A DNA stretch of 63,547 nucleotides. Origin: Gnetum montanum. Lineage: Eukaryota; Streptophyta; Gnetopsida; Gnetales; Gnetaceae. A model generated the notes under the pieces. It was not told the origin of the DNA. It ran no database searches and worked only from the letters and a program-made list of their open reading frames with translations. A program made the translations under genes and the position numbers. The stretch covers positions 454,105-517,651 of the forward strand of contig MNCI01002312.1 of assembly GCA_015680685.1 (NCBI GenBank), in the 5' to 3' direction. Of this stretch, positions 22,690 to 34,307 are shown one piece after another. How positions within the stretch are numbered: position 1 is the stretch's first letter; each line of letters opens with the position of its first letter.

Positions 22690-23148
22690 AGAGCAACTGC
22701 AGATTGAAAGAGTTCTGTGAAGCGAAAGAAAGAAAGAAACAATGGCAGGAACAGAGGCGGACGCCGTGGATTTCGAGCCAGAAGAGGACGATCTCATGGA
22801 CGACGACACGGCAATGGATGAAGCTAATGCTAACACCGATGCAGCAGCTCCGGCTTCTGCTCTAACCCTGAACGCAACAATCGCTTCTCCGGTTGCGATT
22901 TCGAGTCACTTGATTCAGACGGCGGCCCTGGCCCTCAGATATGTATTGAAGGATGGATAACTTTGGTAACTGAAGTTCATGAGGAAGCACAAGGTGGTAT
23001 AACAAATCTGAATGGAGCTGAGCTGTTAACGCAGACCATATCTGTTGACTGGGCCTTCAGTAATGACCCTTTTAGGCGCAATACGGTCAAGAGGAGGTCA
23101 CCACGCCGTGGTCATCGATCTAGGAGTCCAGCGAGGAGAAGATACTAG
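22690..23148 (+). pseudogene. Y14 (RBM8A) exon-junction protein, internally deleted copy
   Basis: ATG at 22742 follows a purine-rich leader (GAAAGAAAGAAAGAAAC), like a 5' UTR. It starts MAGTEADAVDFEPEEDDLMD and, after a frameshift, has DFESLDSDGGPGPQ, IEGWITLVTEVHEEAQ, NLNGAELLTQTISVDWAFS, and ends RRSPRRGHRSRSPARRRY with TAG at 23146. This is the start and end of Y14, the RRM protein of the exon junction complex with MAGO. Most of the RRM is deleted, between two EEAQ-coding segments that occur in the intact protein. It is not functional. Continuity across exon borders suggests cDNA origin. Confidence 0.9.
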
Positions 23149-23399
23149 ATGTCTTTGGCTATATCTCTACTTAGAGGCTTGCTGTAAGTGTTTATGTATG
23201 ATTTTCATACAACTTTTTCCTGTAAGTTTTACATTTTTGTGGTGAGTCACCGTTTAAAAGTAAAGTATTAAGAAGCATCGTATGGCAATCCACACCTCTT
23301 AACATGTTTTTCTTATGTATTATTAATATGTACCTAACATTGACATTTGAACAAAGCTTTAAAATGTTATCGATAAAAGAAGAAGACAAAATTATGTGA

Positions 23400-24060
23400 T
23401 AGTTATTCAAAAGGACACTTTGGCAACTATAGTTTGTATTTCTATGGTAGTTATGATTAACTACCATGGTGGTTGTAACAAATTCTCATTAATTTCTATG
23501 GTGGTTATAACTAACTCCCATAGTGGTTATAACACACTTTAANAGTGTGTTATAACCACTATGGGAGTTAGTTATAACCACCANATCTCTCATGATGATT
23601 ATAATTACTACGAAGCTATTATAAAAAGAGCTTCAAGGGTAGAATAGAAAGGAAAGGGGGAACTTGGAAGAAGACATATTAAAGATTACTTGTAAGAATG
23701 GCTTGTTGATTGCATCATCAATTCAAGTGCTTTATTTAAATCCTATGAGTTCTTTTCTTCTCATTTTGTCTTAGTTGCGTAGTTAATGATTTAGATAGTT
23801 TTGTGTTTGGTATTTAATTTTGAAATTTTCTTATTACTATTATAGCTCTATTTTTGCACAATTCTAGACTTTTGTTTGGTTGCCATATAAGAGCTTATGT
23901 TGTCTTTCGTAAAACATCTTGAGTAATTTAATAGTAATGTCTTTAATAGTAATGTCTGAGTCTATAGAGTCTAGAAAATATTTAATATATTGAGTTGACT
24001 TGAAATAGCTTCAACTTTTAAAGTCTTTTCCTTGATGTCTCAATTTTGAAATTCATATAT
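23400..24060 (+). repeat. AT-rich terminal domain, copy 2 (TATA faces right)
   Basis: This domain has repeated GGTGGTTATAACTAAC-type motifs (23440-23583), then TATAAAAAG at 23620-23628, GCTTCAAGGGTAGAATAG, and a long AT-rich tail. From 23612 to about 24060 it is the inverted counterpart of 1-490. A similar TATAAAAAG-GCTTCAGGGG unit ends the window (63479-63547). It contains the palindrome at 23499-23583. It acts like U3-R of an LTR or a terminal domain of another mobile element; the class is unresolved. Confidence 0.65.
23499..23583. repeat. 85-bp near-perfect palindrome
   Basis: The two arms of 42 bases are exact reverse complements around a centre at 23541, with no loop. The only uncertain pair involves the N at 23543. 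The left arm begins TGGTGGTTATAACTAACTCC and the right arm ends GTTATAACCACCA. A second N lies directly outside at 23584. Such a palindrome can extrude a cruciform, and it can also mark an assembly join. Confidence 0.9.
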
Positions 24061-24873
24061 CTTTTCTTATAGTTCTAATATTTGCAATTCATGACTACTA
24101 TTTAATTAGACAAATAATTGCTTGTATTTTTTTCATTTACAAATCATTTTGGTAGTTTAATAAGTGTGTCTTTAATGAAATTGCTTCTTGAGCTTAGAGG
24201 ATTTGGACAATTTGCAACACTTTAGATTGAATTGAAATAGCTTTATTTTGAAGTGTTTTATCATGTTCAATTTATTTTGCTTAAATATTTGAGATTTCAC
24301 ACAAATATGATTTTCTTTCTTTTTCTCTTTTAAATTTCATTGAATCTCACTCTATTTCTATTTTTCTTATGGATCTTCCTCTATGAGGAAAACTAGAAGT
24401 AGATTTATGTAGAATTGTGCTTAAGTATTTTAGTAAAATTTTATTTGTTTCAAGAAATGTACTATAGCTACTATATAGACTAAGTGACTTAACAAAATAG
24501 GAATCTTTAATGACTCACAATATTCAACAAGGTTAACTGAATTTCTATTATAATGGCTAGTTTCAGTTTCATACACAAGCCTAAGCATTTTAATATTCAT
24601 AATATCAAGCACACATTTACAGTTAGTTCACTCTATTACCACTAAGTTTATTTGGAGGTATTTAGGCATTGGTGTTTCAAGGGACTAATAAACACCTAAA
24701 CTCAAGTTTGAAGGAACACCTTCATTTCCTATGATCCCAATCACAAGAGTGAAGGAACATGTTCGCAGTCCCAAATGGTCCCAACATATTTATTTTAGTT
24801 TAATTTTTTAAAGTTATAGTTTAGTTTCATACTTTGTTGATTTTTGGTTAACTTGTGTTTTGTTGTGGTATAG
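24061..24873. other. AT-rich segment, rest of last intron of the B-prime antisense gene
   Basis: I see no gene here. The first part continues the terminal domain with loose repeats (ATTTAATAGTAATGTCT twice in tandem near 23935-23957, and a diverged form near 24150). From about 24640 the sequence again reads as intron, ending with a GTGGTATAG acceptor at 24873. The outer border of the mosaic-bearing insertion lies somewhere in this stretch. Confidence 0.4.
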
Positions 24874-24945
24874 GGACCAAGTAACACTGACAACCCTAGC
24901 AGAGAAGGTGGAAGTGCTCCTAAACCCCATCCAATAGCCCCTTAG
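24874..24945 (+). pseudogene. B-prime antisense gene, last exon f
   Basis: This is a short terminal exon: GPSNTDNPSREGGSAPKPHP, IAP, stop at 24943-24945. The minus strand of element B at 43258-43316 ends the same gene with GPSDLVEEAKPSSPPSATS and a stop, at the same distance from the gag-protease module. The agreement in position, composition and stop supports the assignment. Confidence 0.55.
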
Positions 24946-25239
24946 TACAATCTATTGGTCATTGCTCTATGGTTATTTCATTCATTTTAGTTATTGACAT
25001 TATTTATGTTGTGATGTATTGGCTAGTGTTAGCCATCGATGTGTTGAGAGACAGTTTATTGTTTAGATTTCCATGGTTACTATGTTGTAGACATTAGATA
25101 TTATTTTTAAATTTTAACTTAGTTTATATGTTCTAAAAGTTTAGTGTTTCATATATGTTTAATGCTCTACATTTTTGTTTATGTCATAGGCTATGTTGGT
25201 TAACTTGTAATATGAGAATAATGTAAACTAGGTTGTAAT

Positions 25240-25360
25240 GGTTATAAGAGGTTTACTAGTTTTAGGCCATGGTGGGCCACACATGATGTTTTGCCAATTT
25301 TAGGGCATGGAAAGCCATATGTTTTTGCTAGTTTTAGGCCATGGTGGGCCCTACATTTGA
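25240..25360 (-). repeat. Short repeats with GCCTAAAACTAGCA core, between protease and antisense gene of B-prime
   Basis: Two good copies and one poor copy of a unit of about 45 bp occur; minus-strand core CCATGGCCTAAAACTAGCA. The same core forms longer arrays in element B at 42690-43030 and 55915-56290. It marks the border between the gag-protease module and the antisense gene. Confidence 0.55.
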
Positions 25361-25930
25361 AAAGAAAACCTTTTTATTAGTTTTTATGTTTTTAAAATTT
25401 TTATAAATATTTTCAAGTTTTAAATTTTTTGTCATATTTTTTATGGTTTATGTTTTGCGATAAAAAGCCATAAAATAAAAATTATAAATAAGAGAAAATT
25501 TTAGGCTACGTGCAAAGTAAAGATTAAAACAAAGTGAAACAAGGGCAAACAAATGATGCATACAAAATGTAAACTAGTTTATGGAAGGTTATAGGAAAAA
25601 TAGGCAATATGGTTACAAGTGCAAGGATAAGCGAATCAAGGGGATGCATTAATTATGCAAGTGTTTCCTAATCTTTGACAGATTTGAAAAATATGTATGA
25701 ACTACTTTGCATGATTTTGTATTCCTCATTTCCTTCACTCACAACATTGAAGGGGAGCTATTTCCATGATGAGTCCATTGTTGTTGGTCTTGACCTCTTT
25801 TGCTTTCTCAGGCTTCTTGACTTTGTGGTTGACAGTAGGAATTTCTTCCTAAAACTTTACTTTGGCCTCATGTTCAATGTCAACATTGTTAACTACCAAG
25901 GGAACCACACTATTATCATGGATGATGATG
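25361..25930. other. AT-rich spacer after B-prime protease
   Basis: I see no gene here. The spacer corresponds to the T-rich 42.35-42.69 kb spacer of element B, in reverse orientation. Confidence 0.4.
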
Positions 25931-25939
25931 ATTTCACCT

Positions 25940-26300
25940 TCCTCATAAGGTAGGTCGATCTATTGATGGATCAATGAGGAAATTGCTTGTAATTGAGCTA
26001 GCCAAGGCCTTCCCAAGATAAGGTTGAACCCTAGTGTTTCATCCACCATCAAGAAATTGGCTGTTGTGGGGAATTTCTTCCTTGCCAGAAAGTCTAAAGA
26101 AATTGAGCCTTTTATGGATACCCAAGATCTATTGAAGGACTTAAGAGTGTTTATTGTGGTATATTGCATTTGCTATATTAGTCCTAGATGTTCCAAAATG
26201 GTGTAGGGTATTATGTTTGTTGTAGCTCCATCATCAACATGCACACTATGCACCTTGTACTATCCTATTATAATGATTATGAATAGGGGAGCCTTAGTTA
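25940..26300 (-). pseudogene. Aspartic protease of element B-prime
   Basis: The minus strand reads VHVDDGATTNIIPYTIL (active site D-D-G-A-T in place of the usual D-S/T-G-A) near 26240. It continues with FPTTANFLMVDETLGFNLIL, GRPWLAQLQAISSLIHQ near 25980. Element B has the same sequence type at 41.78-42.04 kb. It is the retropepsin domain of a gypsy element. Stops interrupt the upstream part. No RT follows in the downstream (leftward) direction. Confidence 0.75.
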
Positions 26301-28500
26301 TCTCACCATCTTGGGGGTTGGTTTTGACTTCAGTATCATGAAACACCAACACCTTTGACCTTGTTTCTTCCTTTGTGAAGGTAGTACCATCACTGCATGG
26401 ATGGACTCTTCACTAGCAAGGATATCATCATTAAAAAGAATAGAGTCCAACATCTTAACTAATGCTTCACAATGTATAGTTGAAGTCATCAAAGGTCATA
26501 GAAGCTAAAAGAGGTGTTCTTTTATTTTAGTAATTGTTTGACCTATTTCATTACATTGAGGAATTCCTTGTCATTGGTTATGGGATTTTTGTTCTTAGGG
26601 TTCTTAGCTTCCTCCATGCATCCCAAGAGGTAAACTTCATGGTTCAGTTGTTGCTTGGCTTCTTTTCCCTTTCCTTGTGGCTTGGGATCCTCCCATGGTT
26701 GGTTAGTTGATATAACCTAAGCATCAGAACTCATTAGAATAGATGAGATGGGAGTAGGACTCTACAAGCCTACTTTCTTCCATGCCATGGCCTATTTTTT
26801 GTTGTTGTTCTTTAGCTTTGATATGAGCTTCTTATGTTGTTTTCTTAGGGAGTTTGTTGTTGTTGTTTGTTGGTTATGAAGAATTTGTTGCTTTGGCTAC
26901 TATGGAAGGATGCTTATTAGTTGTAGGGGCACATTTGGTTTTGGCTTCAGTGGGAGGGGACATCCTAATCACAAAAGGATCCCTGGGAGGCATAGCTGAT
27001 GTTATCCTTATAAAAAAAGGGGACCTTAAGCTAGTAGAAGTTGAAGGGATCCTATCATTGTGAGGGAATATTCAAATCAGAAACAACTCCCTCGTAGGTT
27101 TAGCATTGTTTATTACATTGAATGTCGTGATAGTGTATAGACTATTATTGGCATTCAATGGGTCTTTGTATACTTTCATGGGTTGATGTTGTAGTTTAAC
27201 TAGGTTCAAGGAATTAAGCAATAATTCATCCTTATCTATCATCTTCTATAGGTCATCCTTAAGTGCTAGGAAAATGTTAGTGTCATGACTTGGTAGTTGA
27301 TGAAAGGGACAAAAGCCATCAAGTTTGAAGTATTTAGATACTGGGGGATCATCCTTGGTTGTAAGAATAGGATTTTTATCTATCTCACGTAACTTATCAT
27401 GCCTTTAATAAACATTTTCGATCATTTGTTTGTACTAAATTCTCCCACTCTTTAACAATTGATTAAGGAGTTCTAATGGTTTTAACAATAACTAAGTATA
27501 CTTTGACTAAGCTTTTAATTCAAATTTTGGCCTTCTACAGGTTGATGTAGAGCTCTCAAATGCGGAAGGTTGATTATTATGTTAAATAGGAACCTTGGGT
27601 TGATTGGTGTTTGGCCCTTGTGTAGTTATTTTGTTGTTGTCTCTAGGCACTATGGCCATGGTTGTGTTGTTTTTCCTCCCCTTCTTCCTATCCTTCCATG
27701 AATGTTGGTTTTTAAATGCCACATAGGCAGGGTCATGGCTAGCCTTGGCTGCATCCTCTATGTTCTTCATCTAGGAAAAGGCTTGGCTTAGTGACTATGG
27801 ATCAAGGTAATATAGCTTCAACTTAATAAATTTATTAAATACCCCTTTGAAGATAGCAAGAATGTGGATCTCAGCTATCGATTCTGGAATCTCATTAAGA
27901 AGAGCATTTCATAATTGTATAAAATTTATTACTAGCTCAAGGGGTCCCTACTTAACCTTCATTACTTGGTTAAGAGTCATATTGGGTTTCAAGTTATACA
28001 TGAAATAGTTTATGAACTGTGAAATCAAGTCTTTAAGAGAGGATATGGATCCTTTGGGTAAAGCATGATACCAATCCAAGGATTTTCCCATTAGGAACAT
28101 AGGAAATATCTGCATGATGATATGCAGCTAGGCTTGCAGTAACATGCACTTAGAACAGAAGGTTATGAGGTGGGAATTTTAGTCACCTTCATCATTGTAC
28201 TTGGTGAATTAGGAAATGTGAATGCTTAATGGAAGAGTTATTAGTGGGAAAACAAGACTAGTGGATTAATTTTGGTAGAAATCCATTATCTTAACTATCT
28301 AGCTTGTAGAAGATTTAAGCTTCTGTAACTCTTTCATCAAGTCTTTGATCATTTGAAATGCTTGATTCATTCCTTAGGACATTCCTATAGGCTATGATGT
28401 TTGCACGAATGGTTGGGGGACTATTTGAGAGGCCTATGACCTCATGATGGGCTATGGTATTTAAGGGAGAGGCTGGGTTATGATGGTCATAGATAAGCTA
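26301..28500 (-). pseudogene. gag of element B-prime
   Basis: The decayed gag frame has MGKSLDWYHALPKGSISSLK near 28020-28095 and NIEDAAKASHDPAYVAFKNQ at about 27770. A basic Lys/Arg/Asn-rich stretch (SWKDRKKGRKNNT) and a low-complexity Gln/Asn/Pro region follow. The first block is the Retrotrans_gag core, shared with element B (SLTGKALDWYYALPIGSI at about 39.91 kb). Element A is inserted upstream of the core at about 28742, so the N-terminus and 5' LTR are not seen. Confidence 0.7.
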
Positions 28501-28741
28501 AACAAGGAGAAGGATATTTGTGCTAGAACTTGAGGCACAAAGAGGACAAATGATGTTTGTCTCCTAGGTCATCTATTATTCTACTATGGGATCCACTAGT
28601 ATAGAAAAGGTGTGTGTCGTGGTGAGAACCACTAGTGAGGAGTGTGCAAACAAAGGCTACATGGAAAAAGGCATGGACTCAAAGAGGGAGGCCATTTGAG
28701 GCATGAATTGTGCCTAATGGGCCACTATAATAGAAGCTAGT

Positions 28742-29634
28742 TTATGAGTCATGATTTTTTTAGCTTTGATATTAGATATTCTATATTGGAGCATCAATAT
28801 TAGATACATGATATTGAGTCCCAAGAAATGATGTCAGATATCCAATATTGCCTCTTTTGTGCTAGCCTATAAATACAACACTTGGATGCATGGTTGAGAG
28901 AGTTTTTAGTTTTAGATTTCAATTAAATTTTTCATAGATTGTTGATTTCTAGTTCTATTATTTCCTAGTGCATGCCCATAGTGTGATGTTTGTAATTATA
29001 TGACATCCTTATTTGAGTGTGATGTACTTGGACATGTTACATGATTAGAAATAAAGATTGAAATTACTTTTGTCATTGCAACAGCCACTTAGATTTATTA
29101 TTGATTTTAATAATTTAATTTTTTAATTTTTTTCTATTTTCCTTAGTTAATGTTTCCATTTATTACTCTTTGCAATTCCTATCATTAAGCAGAATGAGTA
29201 CGACTAATCACAAGCATTTAAGTGTAACTACTTGGTAACCCAGTAGTGTATCATTTGGTGAGCCTAATGATGTATGTTTGGTATTCTTAGTGGTAGATAC
29301 ATGAAGTCCAAGGCATGTGCGAATAATTAAGAATGGATACTCATCACACATAGGTGAGTTTAAACTTTACTTTCCATTGTTACTTAGCTTAATTAATTAA
29401 TTTCTTTGTTATCATTAGGAGCAGCATAGGGTTAGACAACATCATCATATGCCTCACCATGGACTAAATCATACATGATAAAGCTACTACTAGTTCAAGT
29501 GGGAAGACAATGAACTACAATCAAAGCATAATGATTTAGATGCAAAACTAGTCTGATCAATGGAATTCGACTAGATCGTGCTTGAATGCTTGTGATTCAT
29601 ATGGTTGGGCATAAGGGTACCTCACCACTCATCA
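28742..29634 (+). repeat. 5' LTR of element A
   Basis: It begins TTATGAGTCATGATT (3' copy TGATGAGTTATGATT) and ends CCACTCATCA. U3 contains several AATATTGGATA-type inverted words (28765-28850). TATAAATA is at 28868-28875, and AATAAAG near 29050 is a polyadenylation signal. The last 60 bp match the ends of the C and D LTRs (GGTACCTCAC-ACTCATCA). Confidence 0.88.
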
Positions 29635-29759
29635 TTGGCATTGTTTCTAGGGATGGTGTTAGTTATCTACACTAGTTATATTATACACGATCACTATAAA
29701 TACATTAATGATATATCTTTTAAAAAATAATAAATCACACACACCATAAACCAATAATA

Positions 29760-32260
29760 ATGTCTCTTTCTCAAGAAATAAATAATGCACTATATAACAA
29801 AAACATTCATAGAGAACTAACGAGATATATGTTGAAGAAAATTTGGGTGAACAACCTTATGTAGCAGTTTCATATGTTCATGAAGACCATGATGACACTC
29901 AAGGACTACATTCATCTAAGGTAGACAAGCCTAGAGGAGATGAAGTAACTCTTGGACCAAGGGAGGCCTCAAGGCCATGACCTCCTCAAAGACTAAAAAA
30001 GATGTATCAAGGGATCCTGGGAAACACTATAGAAGCCATGGAAATCCTTCTAGTTCCTCATCTTCCTCTTCCTCTTCAACATCTAGTTTTAACAAAGATG
30101 AATTTAGGTATATTAACCAAGCTCATCATTGGCATCAAAATAAAAATGAAAATAAAAATTGAACCCCTGTGAGAAATCAAAAATGTCAAAATGAACATAG
30201 AAAAAATCATCATAATCAAATGGATAGAAATAGAAATTTTCATCACAACATGTTTGATGATGAAGAACCCTTGTTGGCCACTACAAGCCTAATTTAGATC
30301 ATAGGGGTAGTTAAGATATCTCATAGGCATCACAAAGAGGGTTACTTACCCAAGCTTAATATGAATAATATTCCTGAATTTGTAGGAGGCTATGATTTAG
30401 ATCCACAATATCATCTCTAAGCCTTCCATGATGCTTGTGCTTTCTACAACATTGAAAGTGGATGGGAAAAGCTTAATATTTTTCCTAGGATACTAATCGA
30501 TCAAGCCAAAGTATGGTATAGATCATTAAAACCAAATTCAATCCAACGGTGGTCCACAATGTTAGAACTCTTCAATAAGAAATAACAAACCTATGCGAGG
30601 GTGTCCAACCTAAGGAGATAGATCCAACAATGGAAGCAAGAACAACATGAATCCTTGGACATGACCTTAGATAGATATTATTCCCTACTAAATAGATTCC
30701 CAAGCCATGGTTTCTTTGAGAAAAGATAACTTTTCCACATCATAGATGGGATTCATAATGAAAAAAGGGAGATCCTTGGGATGTATGCCCCAAGTTAATT
30801 ATGTGAGCTATGAATCCATCAAATCTAAGAGCTAATCAAGCATGTGGCCAAAGAATAAGGGGAGATATGCAAATGGGAGAATGTCAAGAAATATCACTAG
30901 GACCCAACTCCTCAAAAGAAGTAGGTTCACATTTGTGGTAAGGAGAAAGAAACTGTTCTTGATAAGGTGATTTCACACTGGCTCTTACCAATACAAACGT
31001 CTATCACTGAACTTAGACCAAAGTTTAATAGGATGTCAAAATAGGTGTATGACAACATTGCAACTTTGGTAAAAACTATAGAGAAGAAGGTCATGCAAAA
31101 TGAGCTAGGTGATCACAATAAACAAAGGAGAAAAAACTAGGAAATAGCTAGGAACACTTTTCAGCAAACAAGAAAAATGGTAGAAGAAAGTGAGACTATA
31201 GAATGAACCATAGATGAAGACAATGGATGTGACATCTACATATATGACCATTTGAAGGGCCACTACTTGATCTTGTTGCATCTACATGAGTATTGGTTAG
31301 ATGCATTGAATCTAAAGTTTGTACAAAAGCACATGTCCAAGAGATTTTCTTTTCCACATTGTAATGATAGCCAGTTCCACAACCAATCATACTATCCTAG
31401 GGGGACTTATTACCAGCCTCAACACTATCATCAAACATAGTGGAAAAACCAATAGTCATGGGGAAGGCCACCACCAAACTAGCCCTACCCTCCCTATCAT
31501 CCAAAACTATATGGATATTATGTTTAACACCCCATTTCTCCAACCAGTTCTATGTCTTATACTTCAAATTGCCACTATGACTCTCCTGAGTACCATCAAC
31601 CCATGACATCTCTTGAGGGATCACCACCTTAAACCTCTTACCATCCATCTTGCCCTCAATATTCTCATACTCTATCTCATCACATGCCACTGCCAATGAC
31701 ATAGGAAGGTTTTTCACCACAATATCAATAAATGAATGCCAATTGGGCTACAAATGTGCATAAACATGTTGATACTAGTAGGTTCCCATCACAAACATAG
31801 AAATGTCCTTTCTTTAGGATAGTCCATAGGCAAAATCACAACACTCATGGACCTACCACATCATCTAAACTAGCACAATGCCAATTTAGTGCAACACCTT
31901 CTTTTCCACAACCAATGTCCTCTGACCCTACATAAGGGCCGCCATCCATTGTTACTGCAACATCCAACTATAGCAATGAATCTAGAAGTGTGGGGAGGCA
32001 AACAAATCCATGCATATCATATCATAATCAAGGGTGTAATCATGGGCCAAAGATCCATGATGTTAGCACACCCCATACCTTGACCCACCATACATTTAAC
32101 AACTAAGTGTGTGAACAACAATTTTTCTACACAACTACTATGGCTCAAAAATGAAAGGTTACTAATGTTTTAACTATGCATGGATCTTGCTCATCCACTT
32201 ATTAATTCTTGCCATGGTCAAATGCTTAGTTGCGGGGGAAGCCCCCCATTATAACCTTTA
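29760..32260 (+). pseudogene. gag of element A
   Basis: ATG at 29760 (MSLSQEINNALY) corresponds to the ATG of C's gag at 51869 (MSLS). After frame changes it has SKTKKDVSRDPGKHYRSHGN, a run of about 15 Ser, MNNIPEFVGGYDLDP and the core QAKVWYRSL plus HIIDGIHNEKREILGMYAPS. Next come HNKQRRKN, CDIYIYDHLKGHY, and a Pro/Tyr/Gln/His-rich tail to about 32230. It is a capsid-type protein of Retrotrans_gag type with an unusual aromatic tail and no visible zinc knuckle. Stops are numerous. Confidence 0.75.
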
Positions 32261-33604
32261 GAATTAATAGATGTTTTTCATCTTTTTGTTTTACATTTTT
32301 TTATCATTTTCTCATTTCTTGATATAATTTTTCCTATAATTTTTGGCTTTTTCTATCTTTTGTTTTCATTTCCTTTTTTATAATCTCACTTTTGAATAAA
32401 ATGATCATGTAGCCCATTAAGATGAGGTTTTCTCTATGTTGTCGAGTCATGAGGGATTGATTATTTAGACAATGAGCCACATCATCCATCCACTCATTCC
32501 AATAATAAGAGGCTATTTCTTTGGGCATAATGATATTCTTATTCATCATTAAAACTAACAATAAATTCATAATCATTATGCCTGGACAAAAAAGTGAAGA
32601 ACTAAGGGGGAATATGAAGGATGTGACATCATGGAGATTTGTGATTTTTATTTGGCTACTTCTATATGTTCTATCATGTTGATTTGGTTGTAATTATATC
32701 CTTGTAGATATAATGAAAAATGGGAGTAAGAGTAACCTAAAAGGGCATTGAATAAAATTATGACGGTCCCACTAGAAAGACATGTATCCATGCCTGAAGG
32801 TTGGTAACTTCTCATACTTCTACTTTCATCAAAAAAGAAAAAAGAAAAAAAAACAAAGTGCCATTAATAAACTCCTCCCTTGGACAAAATGCCAAGTGAT
32901 GCTACTCCTTACAACTATGGTAGTCTTATGGTTGTTAGCCGAAGTGATGAAATAATGTGATGTCATTGAAATGTGGTTTGGACTTGGTTTGAATCTTGGA
33001 AAGATAGGCTAATGATTACTTAACCATTAATAACATACAAGGATTCATTGTACTTATGGTATGACACCTTATGTCCTGATTTTTTCAATCCTTTCTACAG
33101 TCTATCTCATTTCATTGTTCTTGTGATCCTACATCGTGGTTTTGTGTAACATAGAGTTATTTTCTCAAATTGGTGATTTTAACATGTGTGTTTTGTTTCA
33201 CAAGTATGTGTTGCATTCAAACCCTTTAGTGCCTACAGATATTTTTAGGTGTGGCTAGAAAAGGATATTATAGGTTGAAGCCTACTTTGGGGAGGATCCA
33301 CTTGTGTAACTTGTGACTTGTATTTGTGTGTAGAACCACATCATTCTTAACCTTCCAAGTGCTTAATTGTTAAATTTCATGCTTTCCTTATCATGAAAAT
33401 TGATACATTCCACATCATTGGTATAATACCCCTTTTCTTGTGTCTTCCTAAGCTTTTAACATTAACAACACCATCTTCTAAAACTTCCAATGCCTACAAC
33501 TAATTTCCTACTTACCCTAGAATTATGGACCTAACCGTAAACCTTCCAACCAATCACAAAGATTTATTTTCCATGCTCAATGTCCTCATTAGATGTAAAT
33601 CCAT
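32261..33604 (+). other. Non-coding spacer of element A, shared with C
   Basis: I see no coding pattern. The segment after gag (GTTTTTCATCTTTTTGTTTT, 32271) and the block CTAGAAAGACATGTATCCATGCC (near 32782) recur on the minus strand of C (49.05 and 48.57 kb). A and C therefore share this spacer in place of pol. A short poly-A-rich run lies at 32830-32860. Confidence 0.55.
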
Positions 33605-33690
33605 GGACCCTAATATCAACTACCCAATATTAGGTCAAGATGTTGGATACCCAATATTGGATCTCACATAACCTATATATATGACCCTCA
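33605..33690 (+). promoter_or_regulatory. Internal promoter-like segment before ORF X (element A)
   Basis: AATATTAGGTC, GATGTTGGATACCCAATAT, GATCTC and TATATATA (33674-33681) follow one another. The 3' LTR of the same element reads AATATTAGGTCC, GATGTTGGATATCCAATAT, CATCTC and TATAAATA (60594-60659) in the same order and spacing. This is a close match, and it is specific: D's LTR has different words. It probably drives ORF X. Confidence 0.65.
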
Positions 33691-34307
33691 CAGTGCCCAA
33701 ATTGCACTCTCTTCATTTGCAACTAGTAGAGTTTTTCAAATTTTCTCTCATGAATTAGAGCTTTATGCAATCAACTTCTACTTATGATATTTAGCTTTCT
33801 AATGCTCCAATTATTGTACCATTTGAACCTATTTAACCTAGTAGTGTTCAAGTCAGTCATGGTGAGAGGGAGGGAGGGTGGTGGATGGCAGGGTGTAGGT
33901 TGCTTGCATGGAAAACTTATGCTAGTTTTCTAAAATTTGCTATTCCATGGAAGACTTACACCAGTTTTCTAGAATTTTCTATCACATGGAAGATATTATA
34001 AGGGTAAGAGTGTTAAAAAATTTAAGTATTATAATGAGAAAAATGAATCATATTAATGTCAGAAACTGTAATATTTTCATTCAAGGGACCATAACCTTCA
34101 TAATACACCATACATAAGCAAAAAGAAACCAATCACGAAGAGTCATAAATAAGATAAACACTTTTTGGGAATTTTTTTAAATTTTTTTTGAACTCTACAA
34201 TCATATGAACTAAAGAACTTAATGGAACTAAGATCATGACTAAGGTATAAATCTATTAATGATAAATAACAACACCTTAGTAACATTCGATCCTTGATTA
34301 ATTGTAG

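Noticed and set aside
21376-23148. Working host genes (glycosyltransferase, HD-Zip, Y14)
   Set aside because: Every piece is partial, frameshifted or internally deleted, and pieces abut in mixed orientation.
1-24060. A single Pack-MULE with long inverted ends
   Set aside because: The fragments appear intronless, TATA boxes point outward, no transposase or target duplication is seen, and the right part lies inside one intron of another gene. Kept only as an alternative.
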